Source of the DNA: Mortierella sp. BCC40632 | Lineage: Eukaryota > Mortierellomycota > Mortierellomycetes > Mortierellales > Mortierellaceae | Length of the DNA: 64,000 bases | Direction of reading: 5' to 3' | Assembly: GCA_011634665.1 (NCBI GenBank) | Contig: WAEK01000002.1 | Coordinates: 1,261,001 to 1,325,000 of the forward strand | Position numbers and translations under genes: made by a program | Shown here: piece by piece, positions 35,526 through 47,091 of the stretch | How the letters are laid out: every line of letters begins with the position of its first letter | Position numbering within the stretch: the stretch's first letter is position 1 | The notes under the pieces: generated by a model | Database searches by the model: none | The model's input: the letters and a program-made list of their open reading frames with translations, nothing else | Told to the model about the DNA's origin: nothing

Positions 35526-36031
35526 GGCGGATAAGATGAGGGGAGGGGTTAAAATGGGGGAGATGTCTAATGGATTGATGGGATGTAGAAAAAAAAAAGA
35601 GGGAGGAAGAGGAAGAGGAGGCACGGAAGTCCGGACCTCTGCGATGTTTTTCGTAGTAGATGCGACTCCGAGTTCTTCAAAGATGAAATTCTACTGTGAT
35701 CGTATGTGCTACACACGTGAGCACCTCTGATTGTCTGACAGATAGAACCATGTTTATGAGAGTGTATCAAGGTGGGAGAATAAGAAAAAAAAAAAACAAG
35801 ACAATTAAATAGCCAAAAGAATGAGAAAACGAGACAAAAAGATAGATAGATAAATGGGGCAGTTATACAGGTAAATAGTAGAGCGAGACAAGTGAGGAAG
35901 GCAGAGAGAATATACAGCGGCGTCCCTGCGCTCGTTCACCAGCTTTTTTTTTTCCTCCGAGAGGAAAGACAACTACAAAAGGAGCATTAGAGGAGCACAA
36001 CTACTAAGGACTAAGGGCTACAGAGGTACGA
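35526..36031. other. Promoter region of COX9
   Basis: A purine-rich stretch on plus (35580-35625) just upstream gives a pyrimidine-rich leader on the COX9 sense strand. (GATA)n-like bases at 35840-35852 are too short to call. No gene is seen. Confidence 0.45.
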
Positions 36032-36460
36032 CTACTTCATGTTCAAAAGTCGCGTGATAGCGGGCGAAGGTGGTATCCGTGCCTCATTCTTGGTCTCAAT
36101 TGAGTCGGACGAGATAGAGGCCTTGTCGCCACCATATACAGGATTTTGGGCTGTAGGCGTTATTGAGGCCATGGGAGGCTGATCGGGCATATCAATTCGA
36201 GTCTCGTTACGGATGGGTTGTGCGGCAGTTGGGGTCGGAACAGTGTAGAGACCTGGAGCAATGTTCTGGGGTTGTCCCTTTGGCTCCGATGGGCTGCTTT
36301 CGGGGCTAACGCTCTTTGTCCTGGCAAAAATGTTTCCTTGAAGGTACGACGGCAGCGATGGACCTCGAGTCCGGATGAGATAGACGCGGTATGCAACAAA
36401 GGCAAGGACGACGATTACGCATGGTATGAGCCATGCTAGGAGTGTAGTGACACTGGACAT
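36032..36460 (-). CDS. Small single-pass membrane protein, unknown function
   Basis: Single exon, 142 residues, starting MSSVTTLLAWLIPCVIVVLA. One strong membrane helix covers about residues 7-26, followed by a basic flank (YLIRTRG), so the predicted topology is an N-terminal signal anchor with the rest in the cytosol. The remainder is Pro/Ser/Thr-rich and disordered (PTPTAAQPIRN, ISSDSIETKNEA), ending PAITRLLNMK. I recognise no family. Support for it as a gene is the well-placed ATG, the clear helix, coding-like base composition and a CT-rich sense-strand leader; there is no intron and no homology I can name. Confidence 0.6.
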   Translation of the reverse strand: MSSVTTLLAWLIPCVIVVLAFVAYRVYLIRTRGPSLPSYLQGNIFARTKSVSPESSPSEPKGQPQNIAPGLYTVPTPTAAQPIRNETRIDMPDQPPMASITPTAQNPVYGGDKASISSDSIETKNEARIPPSPAITRLLNMK

Positions 36461-37407
36461 GATTTATAAAGGTAATGAGTCTTGAGGATATACACAGAAA
36501 GGAGTGAGCGAGTCGAGAGGAAAAATAGCGCAAATAAGAGTGGATGGGGGGAGTAGAGAAATTATTCTGGATGGTCGAGTTCAATAGTCCAGGGTCTGCT
36601 GTAGGAGTGAGAAACAGAAAGGCGAAAGGGGTGCGAGGGTAGCGATGAGGTGGTGAAGCGGTGAAGCGTTGAAAGGCAAGCAAGCAATGGCTGTGGTTGG
36701 GAGGGAGTGAAGTGAAGAGCGAGAGGTGCAAAGGGCTGTCCTCTTTTATAGAGCAATGTGTCAAGTGAAAGACCCCTGCTGTCGGGCGCTCAGTCGGCTC
36801 GTCTTTGTCGGGCAAAAAGGATAGGGCAAAAAAAAGTGTCTCCAGCAGTTCTTTTCGTTCCCCCTCCCCCTGACTTGCATGACCCGCACCACACACACAC
36901 TCTCGCTCTCGCCATGGCCCATAAACCCAAGGACGCCTCAACAAGGCCCTGGGTCCACCAACCCAACTGAAAGCAAGGCTGATCTTCTTTTGCTTTCCTG
37001 TTCTTCTTTGAAGAAGCGAAAAATGCCTCATCAGACAAGAAGCAACTCGCATCCTAGGAAGAGGGACCAGCCTTTTTATTTCTCTCACTCTGTGCGAGCC
37101 CGCGGTCTGCACCATCATTCAGAGGATCTGCAGAACGCCGAGGAGAAGCAGCCAAGAGGGCGTCCGAGGATGGCGGCATGCATACACACCGCTCGGCATC
37201 TGGTGGAGCTTCCTTATTCCGGGCGGCAGACAGGGATGGGATGGGTTGGAAGAGGGGGGACATTCTGTTAAGACATCTGCGCCCTGACGTGTGTCTGGCC
37301 ACGCCATTTGCTCACGAGACAAGGATATGCACCTTATGCCTTTTAAGCATTCGCCCGACTAGGCTCAGGTACTGGTCGCAGCCGTTGATTGCCCTTTGTT
37401 CCTGCCA

Positions 37408-37438
37408 GTCAGTCAATCAATCAGTCAATCAATCAATC
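37408..37438 (+). repeat. (TCAA/TCAG)n tetranucleotide array
   Basis: Eight tandem four-base units alternating TCAG and TCAA (CAGTCAGTCAATCAATCAGT and on). Confidence 0.85.
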
Positions 37439-38249
37439 TGGGTCCAGGGTGCCGGCCTGCTTGTATTTATACCATTGTCTTGCCTACGAATTGGCCAAGA
37501 AGAGCAGAGCAATAGGGAGACCTCTTGTTGAGTGTGTGAGAGTATGTTTGTTTGAGGGGATTGAGGTTGGCTGGGGAGGGGCCATGACCATTGATAGGGA
37601 AGAGTGGGAAAATCCCTCACCTGCAAAAAAAAAAAAAAACTGCTCTTCTTTGACAGTGGTGTGGGACCTTTTTTTTTTTTTTTTTCGACCAGCGCAGGCC
37701 TTTCGGTGCTGTAACCACACAGGCGCGCCTGGGTTCCTGCATGCACTACTTTGTTTTGGTATCTTTTTCCTGTTTTCTTTTTCCCCGGCGACAACAGTAG
37801 AGCAATGGCCGCGGTCACGACCTTGAAAAGAGAAAGAGGAAAGAGAGAGAGAGAAAGAGAGAGAAAGAGAGAGAACGAGCTATGGATAGGGATTGCTCTG
37901 TAGACCTTCAGGGACATCGGATCAGGCAGCAGCCGAAGAGGGATGGGCTCGTTCCGCCTCTTGAAACCAGACATTCAATTTACCTCTTGGACTCGAAAAG
38001 AAAAAGAATTGCAATGGTCAAGCTCCGTACCCCACATGACCGACACTCGTCTTTCTATCCATCCGATGGGCAGCACAGGCAGACGCGTGCGCTATGCTGG
38101 GCCCACCTGACCCACACAAAAAGATCCCGCTCCGACGGCCGAGACGAAACGGACGATCTTTGGGCTAGCTAGGCTCCTGGAAGCATTGGTAGTGACTAGA
38201 CTGACTAACCGAAGGTTTGTGTCTGCGACTGCGACTTTGGGAAAGAACG

Positions 38250-38275
38250 TCTCTCTCTCACATGTGGGAGAGAGA
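38250..38275. promoter_or_regulatory. Palindrome with central CACATGTG E-box
   Basis: CACATGTG at 38259-38266 is a perfect palindrome, extended on both sides by CT and GA arms pairing for about nine more bases with one G-T wobble. It lies about 350 bases before the NECAP start. E-boxes are bound by bHLH proteins; a role here is only inferred. Confidence 0.4.
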
Positions 38276-38613
38276 GAGGAGAGAGAGAGGAGAGAGAGCA
38301 AGAGAAAGCGTTCGGTGGCGGAACCAAGTCCAATTAGGGAAGGCGCTGCTCCCACCCTCTGTCCCTTTGCTTTCGGTCCTTCGGCCGTCTCTCCAGACGA
38401 TACGTGGCGGAGTCTTTTCAATCTGAGACGACGCAGTATCCCATCAGCCCATCGGCATTGCTTAGTCCACGTCCTTGTTCATCCTCTCATCCTCGCTTTT
38501 TTTTTATACTCTATACATCTTCAAACACACATTCCTACACACACGTACTCTCCCCTCTCCCCTCTCCCCTCCTCCCTCTCTTTTCACATAGACCGCCCGC
38601 AACCAGGTCAACC

Positions 38614-39561
38614 ATGGACGACGACTATGAATCAGTCCTGCTGGTGATTCGCGAATGCTATGGTAACAAAAGACAATCATCCACCTCTTTGACCTCAACC
38701 CTATTGCAAGAGACATCTTCAAGTGGACAAATGCTAAGCATCTCTTTTGTTCCGTGCAATTGACCTCGCTTGCAGTCTACAGAATCCCTCCCTTGAGCTC
38801 AAGTCGTGGTCATCGTGCGGCAGACTGGGGCAACCTCGGGGAACCACTGTGGAGTGGCCGACTACGGATCATTGCCCAGGGTAAAAAATGCTTTATCCGC
38901 CTTGAGGATGGCAAGACAGGCGAGCTCTTTGCTGTGTGTCCATACGAAGAAAACAAGGGCTGTGTCGAACCCGTTGTGGACTCGAGCCGATACTTTGTCC
39001 TAAAGATCGAGGACCAAGGGCGACATGCGTTCATCGGCATGGGTTTCCTGGATCGTAGTCATTCGTTCGACTTTAACGTTGCTTTGCAGGATCACTTCAA
39101 GTATGTTGTAAACTCTTTGAATTCTAACTGGAGCATGGTATACTAGGATATACTGAGGACACAAAGGATTATGTGTAGGAAGCGTGTGCTTCTGCATGAC
39201 ACTAACATGAGGCTGGTGGTTGGACTGACTAGACATCTTGCTGCCGAGGAACGAGCAGAGGAGCATAGAAAGGCAGGAGCTCAGCAACCTCAGCATGACT
39301 ACTCGTTGAAAGAGGGACAAACAATTAGTTTGAACATCGCTGGCAGATCGGGGCATTCAAAGCAACGTGATCGAGAGGAACCGAGCGGAGGAAGTAGGTT
39401 GTGTTTGCTTATTGTTTGCTTTGTTATTTTGAGTGCCTTCAACTGCTTTCGTTGCAACCTTAGTAACCACTAAATCCTCTATACGCTTTATCTCAGAACA
39501 AGCATCATCTTCGGAGCTCCCACCTCTTTTACCGCCTCCACCACCTGGACGACGGCATTAA
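38614..39561 (+). CDS. NECAP-family adaptin-ear-binding endocytic protein
   Basis: Four exons: 38614-38662, 38776-39100, 39233-39393, 39497-39561, all phases closing to 199 residues. It starts [20 protein letters not shown] and has the NECAP PH-like (PHear) domain: [75 protein letters not shown]. The tail has the conserved [11 protein letters not shown] segment and a Pro-rich end ([14 protein letters not shown]). NECAPs bind the AP-2 adaptor at clathrin-coated pits and help regulate clathrin-mediated endocytosis. Its length is shorter than animal NECAPs (about 260-275), mostly in the tail. The animal C-terminal WxxF adaptin-binding motif is not visible. A possible AATAAA signal is at 39605-39610. 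Confidence 0.92.
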
Positions 39562-39604
39562 ACCATAGAAGATCCGATTGCACAGAAAGAGAGAGAAAAG
39601 ATAA

Positions 39605-39610
39605 AATAAA
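39605..39610 (+). terminator. Candidate poly(A) signal of NECAP gene
   Basis: AATAAA stands 44 bases after the stop codon. Confidence 0.35.
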
Positions 39611-40408
39611 CGGCCTCTCTTCAGCAAGCAAAAGGATCTTTTCTCTGAAATTAGGAACTCGATGAAGCAAATCATGGAAGCATGGTTGTTCCAGCATTAA
39701 TTTTATCCGCAGTGGATCGATGCATGCTAGGATGAATGAGATTCATGCAGGCAACTCTGCCTCATTGTTCAGGTGAATTGGCCAGCTAGGAGAACGACAG
39801 TACGGAGTGAGTAGAACAGGACTTACCATCAATGGGTGCCTAGGACACGACGCGTGCGAGCACCAGGTGTCAGGAAGTTTATCAAGTCAGAATCCACGTG
39901 ATTAGCCGGTGTGCAAGGACGCATTGACAAACGCATCAACAACGCATTGACGGCGTATTCGACGGACGCGGGGGTATGATCCATGCGTCTGCCCTGTCAG
40001 GGGCCTGCCCTTCATTCATTGGTTCTCACGGAGAATGAACTCCAAGGATGTGGGATCTCATGGTTTCTGGTGGTGGAGTTAAGGAGATATCTGGGAGGAG
40101 AGAGGTATGATCTGCTCAGGCTCTGGGGCCAAGGAGGACTTTCTCGACAACGGCCTTGGCAACACCGAGACCTCCGCAAGAAGCAGAGCGTGTCTTGCGT
40201 CCTTCCCGCGTCTCTCTGAGACGCCAGCACAGATGACATGGATGGGCGAGCCCCATAGGTAGGCTTCCACCGACCGGGGCTTAACTCTGGTAAGAATAGC
40301 GACCGACACGTGCCGCCATCGGACCAAATCCCCACTGAGGTGAAATGGGATGAGACAGGGCGATAGTGCTTTGACAAGGAGCTGGGCGGTAGCCTCTTGG
40401 GTTAATGG

Positions 40409-40410
<2 letters not shown>

Positions 40411-40470
<60 letters not shown>
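40411..40470 (+). repeat. (TC)n then (TTTC)n microsatellite
   Basis: About 25 TC units followed by four TTTC units. Confidence 0.95.
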
Positions 40471-40478
<8 letters not shown>

Positions 40479-40719
40479 GGTGAGGACATTCCTGGCAAGT
40501 CCCTTTTTTTTTCGTGCCTTTATAGGTTCCCGTGCCATGGTTCTATGAGGAGAGATTCCACTTGACTGGACAAGGGATCGGCCCCTCTTTGCAGGCGCGA
40601 AGGACGACCTGTGCAAACCCCTTGGACATCCGTGCATTGCTTCGCAGGTCCTACGAAACGAAGGGGCTTCCTCACCTCGCCGACCCACCTGCTCTCGCAG
40701 CCTCTCTTCTTTTTCGCTT

Positions 40720-40758
40720 TCTCTCTCTTTCTCTTTCTCTCTCTCTCTCTCTCTTTCT

Positions 40759-40840
<82 letters not shown>
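40720..40840 (+). repeat. Long (CT)n microsatellite
   Basis: About 120 bases of CT with a few TTC interruptions, one of the longest simple repeats in the window. Confidence 0.95.
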
Positions 40841-41639
40841 TTTCCTCCTCCTTCTTCTCCTCCTTCTCCTCATCGTCTTCCGTCCTCCTTTGGAGTATGT
40901 GATGCAGTAATGCGACAGAAAGAGCCCTTTTGTGTTTGGGATCTCAGGCACTTTACAAGGAGTCTTTGTGGCGATGGTGTGCGCGTGCACATGGGGCAGT
41001 AAAGTAGGGACCTCTTCTTCATAGCATGCCAGCAAGGCGGTAACACGCGGGTCGTGGGGCCCAAGGCTGCAGGAAAGGAACGTCTGCAGGAGTGGCGGTG
41101 GAGGAAGGGGGGGAGAGTGAGAAAGAGAGAGGGGGGGAGAGGGGGGGGGTGTATGCGTGAATCTTAAAGACCCAAAGCCAATGACAGGTGGCATTGATGA
41201 TGGATCCAAAGAAAGTCGAGAAAATGAATGGGAGAATGAGCGAGCGAAGAGAAGAGAGCACGAATAGGGAATCACACAGACACGGACAGGTACCATGCTT
41301 GCACCCTCCAAGCGCGTCTGGCAACTACGTCGCTTTGTCTCACCCTGAGTCCCTTAAACAGCTCTCTCGCTCTCGTTCTCTTTCTCTCTCTCTCTCTCTC
41401 CCTCACCCACCAAGTGCAAACAAAAGACACACACACACATACACACACACACAAGGACAGCGCCAGAGTGTCATCGTCGTCGCCGTCGTCGTCGTCAGGC
41501 GCATTCCTTTCTGTCTTTCGTTCTCTCTCTCTTTCTCTCTCGCAATCGCTTTTCCTTCTGTTGCTTTTGTGCGTCTCCTTTTCTTTTGTCCTTTCCCCGC
41601 TCACCTGCGAACTCACACTGCCTGCTCATCCACTGTACA

Positions 41640-41660
41640 CGACGCGCACGGACACCCTGC

Positions 41661-41692
<32 letters not shown>

Positions 41693-41944
41693 TTCTCTCT
41701 TTTTTTCTCTCTTCGCACTTATCTCTTCTCCACAGCCTCATCTTGGTCCAGGTCGCGTTGTTCTCCTTCCGCTCCTTCTCGACCTCACATCCTTACGCTC
41801 TCACTCTCTCACTCAATCTCTTGCACTCTTGCTCTCGCTCTTTTTTCTCTTATTCTCTTACTCATCCCTCTCGCGCGTTCGCTCTCTGGCTCACTCTCTC
41901 ACTCTCTTACACATTGCCACTTCACACACACACACACACACACA

Positions 41945-41979
<35 letters not shown>
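41640..41979 (+). repeat. Clustered (CT)n, (CA)n and (TC)n arrays
   Basis: CT-rich DNA with pure blocks: CT/CTTT at 41660-41712, CA at 41926-41946, directly followed by TC at 41947-41979. Confidence 0.85.
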
Positions 41980-41981
<2 letters not shown>

Positions 41982-42289
41982 GCTCTCGTGTAAGACGACA
42001 TCCATCGTGGATCTCCCGACCCTGCACCCCTCCTCTACCCGCTCCCCGCTCTCACACGCCTGGCAATGCCTTGCCTCTGTATACCGGCTCTTGCGCCCGC
42101 GCAGACACCCTCTGTTCTGTGGAGAATCCGCTGGCGCCGTGCCCGTGCTAAATTGGTGCTCTTCGCTCCGTGATCGTCAACACTCAACTCTTTCGCCTCT
42201 CCTCCTCGTTTTCTTTCCCGTAGTTTTGATCTCCCGGAACCTCGCCGGTCCTTTGTCTTCCTTTCTTCATCGCCAACTAATCTGTGCCT

Positions 42290-42405
42290 ACTTGACGAAC
42301 CAACTGGACATACCGGCCAACTGACAAACTGACTGACAAGCTGACCAACGAACTGACCGACTAACAGGTTGACAGGCTGATACAAAGACTGACTGACTGA
42401 CTGAC
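42290..42405 (+). repeat. Degenerate ACTGAC tandem repeat
   Basis: Many spaced copies of CTGAC/CTGAC-like units (for example AACTGACAAACTGACTGAC), ending in a pure (GACT)4 run at about 42388-42402. It lies about 600 bases before the PKA start. Confidence 0.7.
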
Positions 42406-42540
42406 CCCAGACAGGAACGTTCCAGCTCGATCTGCCCCGTTTGCCCAGCACCATCTGGACTGTGGAGACCCCTTTCGATTGGACACGCCCTTCAGCACGT
42501 ATTCGCCCGTCTTTGCTGCCTTTCTCTCCCGTTCATTGCC

Positions 42541-42542
42541 GC

Positions 42543-42577
<35 letters not shown>

Positions 42578-42790
42578 TCTCTCTCTTCTCTCTCTTCTCT
42601 CTTCTCTCTTCTCTCTTCTTCTCTCTTCTCTCTTCTCTCTTCTCTCTTCTCTCTTCTCTCTTCTCTCTCTTCTTCTATATTTCTCTCTCTTCTCTCTTCT
42701 CTTCTCTCTTCTCTTTTCTCTTTTCTCTCTTACTTCCCCTCTCTTCTCTCTCACACCCACTCTCTTTCTTTCTCTTTCTCTTTCACTCTC
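42541..42790 (+). repeat. Imperfect (TCTCTT)n/(CT)n pyrimidine array before PKA
   Basis: About 250 bases with almost no purines on plus. Only about 190 bases separate it from the ATG at 42980, so it is probably in the 5' UTR or core promoter. Confidence 0.9.
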
Positions 42791-42979
42791 TCCCCTCCCC
42801 TCTTCAAAACGAAGTGAGTCCCTCGCCGGCGACAAAGGCTCATCTGACCACAACCACGGCCGCCCTGGCCAGACTTGACCTGTCCCGACTTTGCCTGACT
42901 TGGCCCACCTACCCCCGCCTCGCCTCCTCCTACGGACAATACGCCCCGATCCGCGCGGCGATCCGACCTTTGGCCCGGC

Positions 42980-45900
42980 ATGAACACCGTACCCTTTCAC
43001 AATAGCCAGCCAAAGCATACCTCGCCATCTGCTGCGGGCACCTCGCCCACCAGCTTGAAGCAGCAGCAGGCAGCCTGGCCAAAAACAACTACCACTCGCA
43101 AGTTCTCCACCTCCCGCCCAGCCTCACCGTATCCTCGAAAAGAGAACAACTACCAACACATCTTTTCGACCTTTGCCGCGCCATCACTTATGATTCGCGA
43201 TATCCAGGGCCCGGGCTCGGCCTCCTCAGCACCGTCGTCCAGCATGCCTTCGCCTGCGGCGATCGCTCCACAGCAGCAGCGCCAGCCGTCACTGCTCGAA
43301 AAGTACATGTCGGGACCACTCTCGGCAGATCATTTTGGCGAGGGTGCGCGAATGAAGGCCGCGCTCCTAGGCGAACCCCACTATGGCGAGCGTGCCAGGG
43401 TCCGGTCAGAGGATGGCCGTGACTTTGGCACAACCTCGTCTGTGTCATCATCGCTACCATCATCGGAAACCTACCTGAACCATTATCCTATGGCCACTAG
43501 CCCCACAGCCTCGGTACCTATGCTCAGGACATCGGCTTCAGATGCCAAGCTAGGCGGCCACCGATTGCCGGGCACCGAGAAGCCTGCAGGGTCCCAGCCG
43601 GGCCCACTTCATATTGCACCGTCGGACCAGTTGGGCGGCTCAATGCAACAGCTTATCCAGCCTACGCGTGAGTCGCCTGCGACGCCTTTCCCGGTCAGAT
43701 ACGACGGAGTAAGTGACATGGTCATGGAAGAGCCCAACAACGACAGCTCTTACTTTCAACGGTCCACACCAGAGTCTCACCGGCGGTCGATGCCTCCACC
43801 GTCTGCTCCTGACAGCTACTCATCCCGTGTTGAGGGCACTGCACAGTTCTCTGCGTTCTCGAGTCAGCATGATATGCAGATGCACCAACAACAGCATCAG
43901 CATCACGGATACCCAGGTACTACAAAGCCCAACTCGATCCCGGAGCGGAGGCGATCAAAAAACTCGCCCTTGCCCTCACCTATTGGCTGTCCTACCTTTC
44001 AGCAGCCCGGTGCTGGCCACGACCCTGAACGGGAGACCCATCGTTGGGACAAGCGACAACACCCACAACAGACAATTACCAACAGTAGCACCAAGGACGG
44101 ATATCCGTATGAGCAGCAACAACAACAACAGCAGCAGCAGCAACATCCACAGCAACAACAACAACACCCACAGCAACAGCCACCAAATCACCACCAGGGA
44201 TACTATGGATCCTATGGAGAAGAATCCCATTATGGACATGCACCGTATCCGCCCGCAAGCCAGCCGGTCTATGGAAAATACCCACAGGATCCATATGGAG
44301 CACCTTACTCGCATTACGCACCGCCACCACCACCGCACCACCATCACCAATACCACCAGTACCATCACCATCCACCACCACCACATATGCACCAGCCTTA
44401 CCAACATGCGCCTTCATATTATGGTCAAATGGGTCCTTATGGCGCTCCGGGAAGTCAGCACTATGGAGGAAGGCCATACTCACATTCATCCAGGACAGTT
44501 TCACCCCAACCATTCCAGTTTGAACAAAAGCACTTTAACTTTCAGACACAGGAATTGATCTCTGTGAAGCCTCGACCTTTCCAACTCTCGGACTTTACAA
44601 TGAGTCGAACCATCGGCACGGGTTCCTGTGGCCGTGTCCATCTAGTTCAATCTGTCTATAACTCGCGGTTTTATGCACTCAAGGTTCTCAAGAAACGACA
44701 AGTCATCGAGTCGAATCAAGTGGAGCACGTCAATGAAGAAAAACGAATTCTGGAACAAATCCGATATCCATTCCTAGTTAAGACTTGGGGTACTTTCCAG
44801 GATCATGCCAACCTGTATATTGTGATGGATTATGTTGTCGGAGGAGAACTCTTTAGCGTTCTTCGGCGCATGCAGGTAAAGAAGGGGGAAGGAAAGAAGG
44901 AAAAAGAAAATGACCAAACGAGAGAAAGTAAACCATACCCTATCTCTTTTTTACTTGCGGGCCGCTTTATTAACATTCCAATCTTTCTATTATTATTTTT
45001 TTCCCTTCTAATTCATACAATCTATTTCAGAGGTTCTCCAACTCTGTGGCCAAGTTTTATGCATGTCAGGTGCTCTTGGCGCTCGAATACCTTCATTGCA
45101 ACGACATTATCTATCGCGACTTAAAGCCAGAGAATATCCTAATAGACGCTCAGGGCAACATCAAGATCACCGACTTTGGATTTGCAAAGCACCTGGCCGA
45201 CAACGAGACAGCATGGACATTCTGTGGTACCCCAGACTATCTCGCTCCCGAAGTCATCAAATCAAAGGGTTACGGAAAGGCGGCAGACTGGTGGTCATTT
45301 GGTATCTTTATTTTCGAAATGTTGGCAGGTTACCCACCTTTCTATGATGACGATCTGTTCAAGATGTGTCAAAAGATTGTCGATGGAGAGATGAGGTATC
45401 CAAAGTACTTTGATGGTCTAGCCAAGGACCTGTTGAAACGACTTTTAGTGTCCGATTTGACGAAGCGATATGGCAACCTGAGGGATGGATGTCATGATAT
45501 TCGGAATCATGCTTGGTTCGAAGGCGTGGATTGGTCCATGGTCTTGCGGCGCGAGATTGCAGCGCCCTTTGTGCCAGATGTCAAGTGGGACGGAGACGCA
45601 AGCTGTAAGCACGACCTAATTTTTTTTTCTTTTCCTTCTTTTTTTCTTTTGTGTCCTCTCTCTCTCTTTCAATGTGGTGTCGTGTGAAGGGGTTTCCCTT
45701 TTTTTTTTCTTTCCTTCTTTATCTCCTCTCCTCGTCTGCAGGGCGTTCCTGGCATGCTCCGTTTGTCTCTACAATGAGCCTAACCCCTCCGCGCGATTCT
45801 GCATTGCTTTTTTTTTTCTCTTTTTTCTTTCTTTCCTAGGCTTCGGTTTCTATCCAGAAGAAGACGAGGAGGAGGAGAATTCCGATTCGGTGTCTGGTCA

Positions 45901-46048
45901 GAATAAGGGAGAGAACACCAAGGGTGGAGCCATGTCATCGCACAGTCCACAGACGATATCCTTGGGCAAGAAAAATATGTCTGCAGATAGTTATGAACAA
46001 GATGAGGAAATGTCGTCAGAATACCGCGACCTGTTTCCAGACTTTTAA
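42980..46048 (+). CDS. pkaC: cAMP-dependent protein kinase catalytic subunit with long N-terminal extension
   Basis: Three exons: 42980-44875, 45031-45604, 45840-46048, phases closing to 892 residues. Residues 1-530 are disordered and rich in Ser, Pro, Gln, His and Tyr, with a Gln/His tract near 378-400 and a His/Pro/Tyr block after it. The kinase starts near [20 protein letters not shown]: glycine loop 546-551, Lys568 (YALKVL), catalytic Asp662 (YRDLKPEN), Asp680 of DFG, and activation-loop Thr695 in [13 protein letters not shown], the site phosphorylated in PKA. The AGC tail ends exactly in FPDF, the PKA-type FxxF terminus. HRD is YRD, as in fungal and animal PKA. PKA is released from its regulatory subunit by cAMP and controls growth, nutrient sensing and morphogenesis. 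Intron 2's donor splits Cys in [13 protein letters not shown]-terminal extensions occur in fungal PKAs, but this one is longer than the kinase itself. Confidence 0.95.
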
Positions 46049-47034
46049 GATCATGCCAGTAATGAAAGAAAGAGAAAGCCCAAAAAGAAAAAGAAAAAAA
46101 AGAAAAAGGGGAGCGCACTGTGATTCAGTGTACTTTTATTCCTATTTATCAAGAAAACAAAATGCTCCTGTTGGTCCGTCAAAGGAAGAGAGAGAGAAGA
46201 AGAGATTCAGTGGATCACTGAATGGCATATTGTACTTTAGAAAGAAAGAGGGGAGAGCTATGATGTCTGTCCATATTAGAAATCCATGAAGAGACGACGC
46301 ACTAAGTGTGCGCCAAACATCGTTCCTATCATGCGTAGGACGCGTCGTTTTGGCGCGTGTTTACGGTTCTAGGTTGATACCCCGCCTCTCTCCCCCACCC
46401 CCCAAGATGTCATGCATCCAATAAGGACCCGTTAAGAACTTCGCTTCTTCCCTTTCCTTCTGTTCATGTCGCTCCTGTTCCTTCATGTCTGTCCACTGGG
46501 ATGGCCCGTTGGAAATTGGAGCAGAAAGAGAGAAAGAAAGAAAGAGGGAGAGAGAAAGAGAGATAAAGAGGGAGAAAGCATGGGCACAAAAAAAAAAAAA
46601 AAAACGGGTGAAGATGGACAAAGCTTTTCCCGCACTTCTCACTCTCGGACGTTAGCCAGCGGTCGGGCAATACCCAGTCAGCGCGGTCTCGCTCTCCTTT
46701 GTGCTCTTTCTCCTCTCTCCCGACGAACACTCTCCTTGGTTCGATCGTCTATCATGCACTATCGCCTTGTTTTTTTGAGTTCATGGTCTGAGTGTCCCGC
46801 TCTCTTGACGGACTCCCCCCCCCCTGTCCCTTTTGTCCCACGCAACCGAACAAACGACCGAGATTCATGGCTAGCTCGTGGCCTAATCTCCCCTGCGCAT
46901 GCGCATCCATTGAACAGGCTTATCTCTTCTGTCTTTTTTCTCTCTCTCTTTTTCTTTTACACCTTTGGACCTCCAATAAACACCCTCATCATCTGCCCTG
47001 TCTCTCTTGCTCTCGTTAGAACCCTCTTTTCCGC

Positions 47035-47091
<57 letters not shown>

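Larger units (their letters stand above)
36461..38613. other. Intergenic region, divergent promoters of membrane protein and NECAP
   Basis: Contains a TCAA/TCAG tetranucleotide array at 37408-37438, poly(A) at 37625-37639 and poly(T) at 37670-37685, GA-rich DNA at 37828-37876 and an E-box hairpin at 38250-38275. The last 130 bases before 38614 are C/T-rich. No gene is recognised; several open frames are shadows of low-complexity DNA. Confidence 0.5.
39562..42979. other. Large repeat-rich spacer and PKA promoter/5' UTR
   Basis: This 3.4 kb holds several long pyrimidine arrays on plus: (TC)n at 40411-40470, 40720-40837, 41640-41715, 41947-41979 and an imperfect array at 42541-42790. (CA)n occurs at 41926-41946, and a degenerate ACTGAC/GACTGAC array at 42290-42405. 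All but the first lie in the PKA half on its sense strand. Long open frames over these arrays (such as 41188-42324) code only for Ser/Leu repeats and are not called. At 39840-40400 the DNA is complex, but nothing is recognised. Confidence 0.6.

Noticed and set aside
40012..40377. Overlapping open frames on both strands
   Set aside because: Several frames are open at once without homology; probably chance in GC-richer DNA.
41188..42324. 378-residue open frame before PKA
   Set aside because: It translates (CT)n and (CA)n arrays into Ser/Leu/His repeats; low complexity and no domain.
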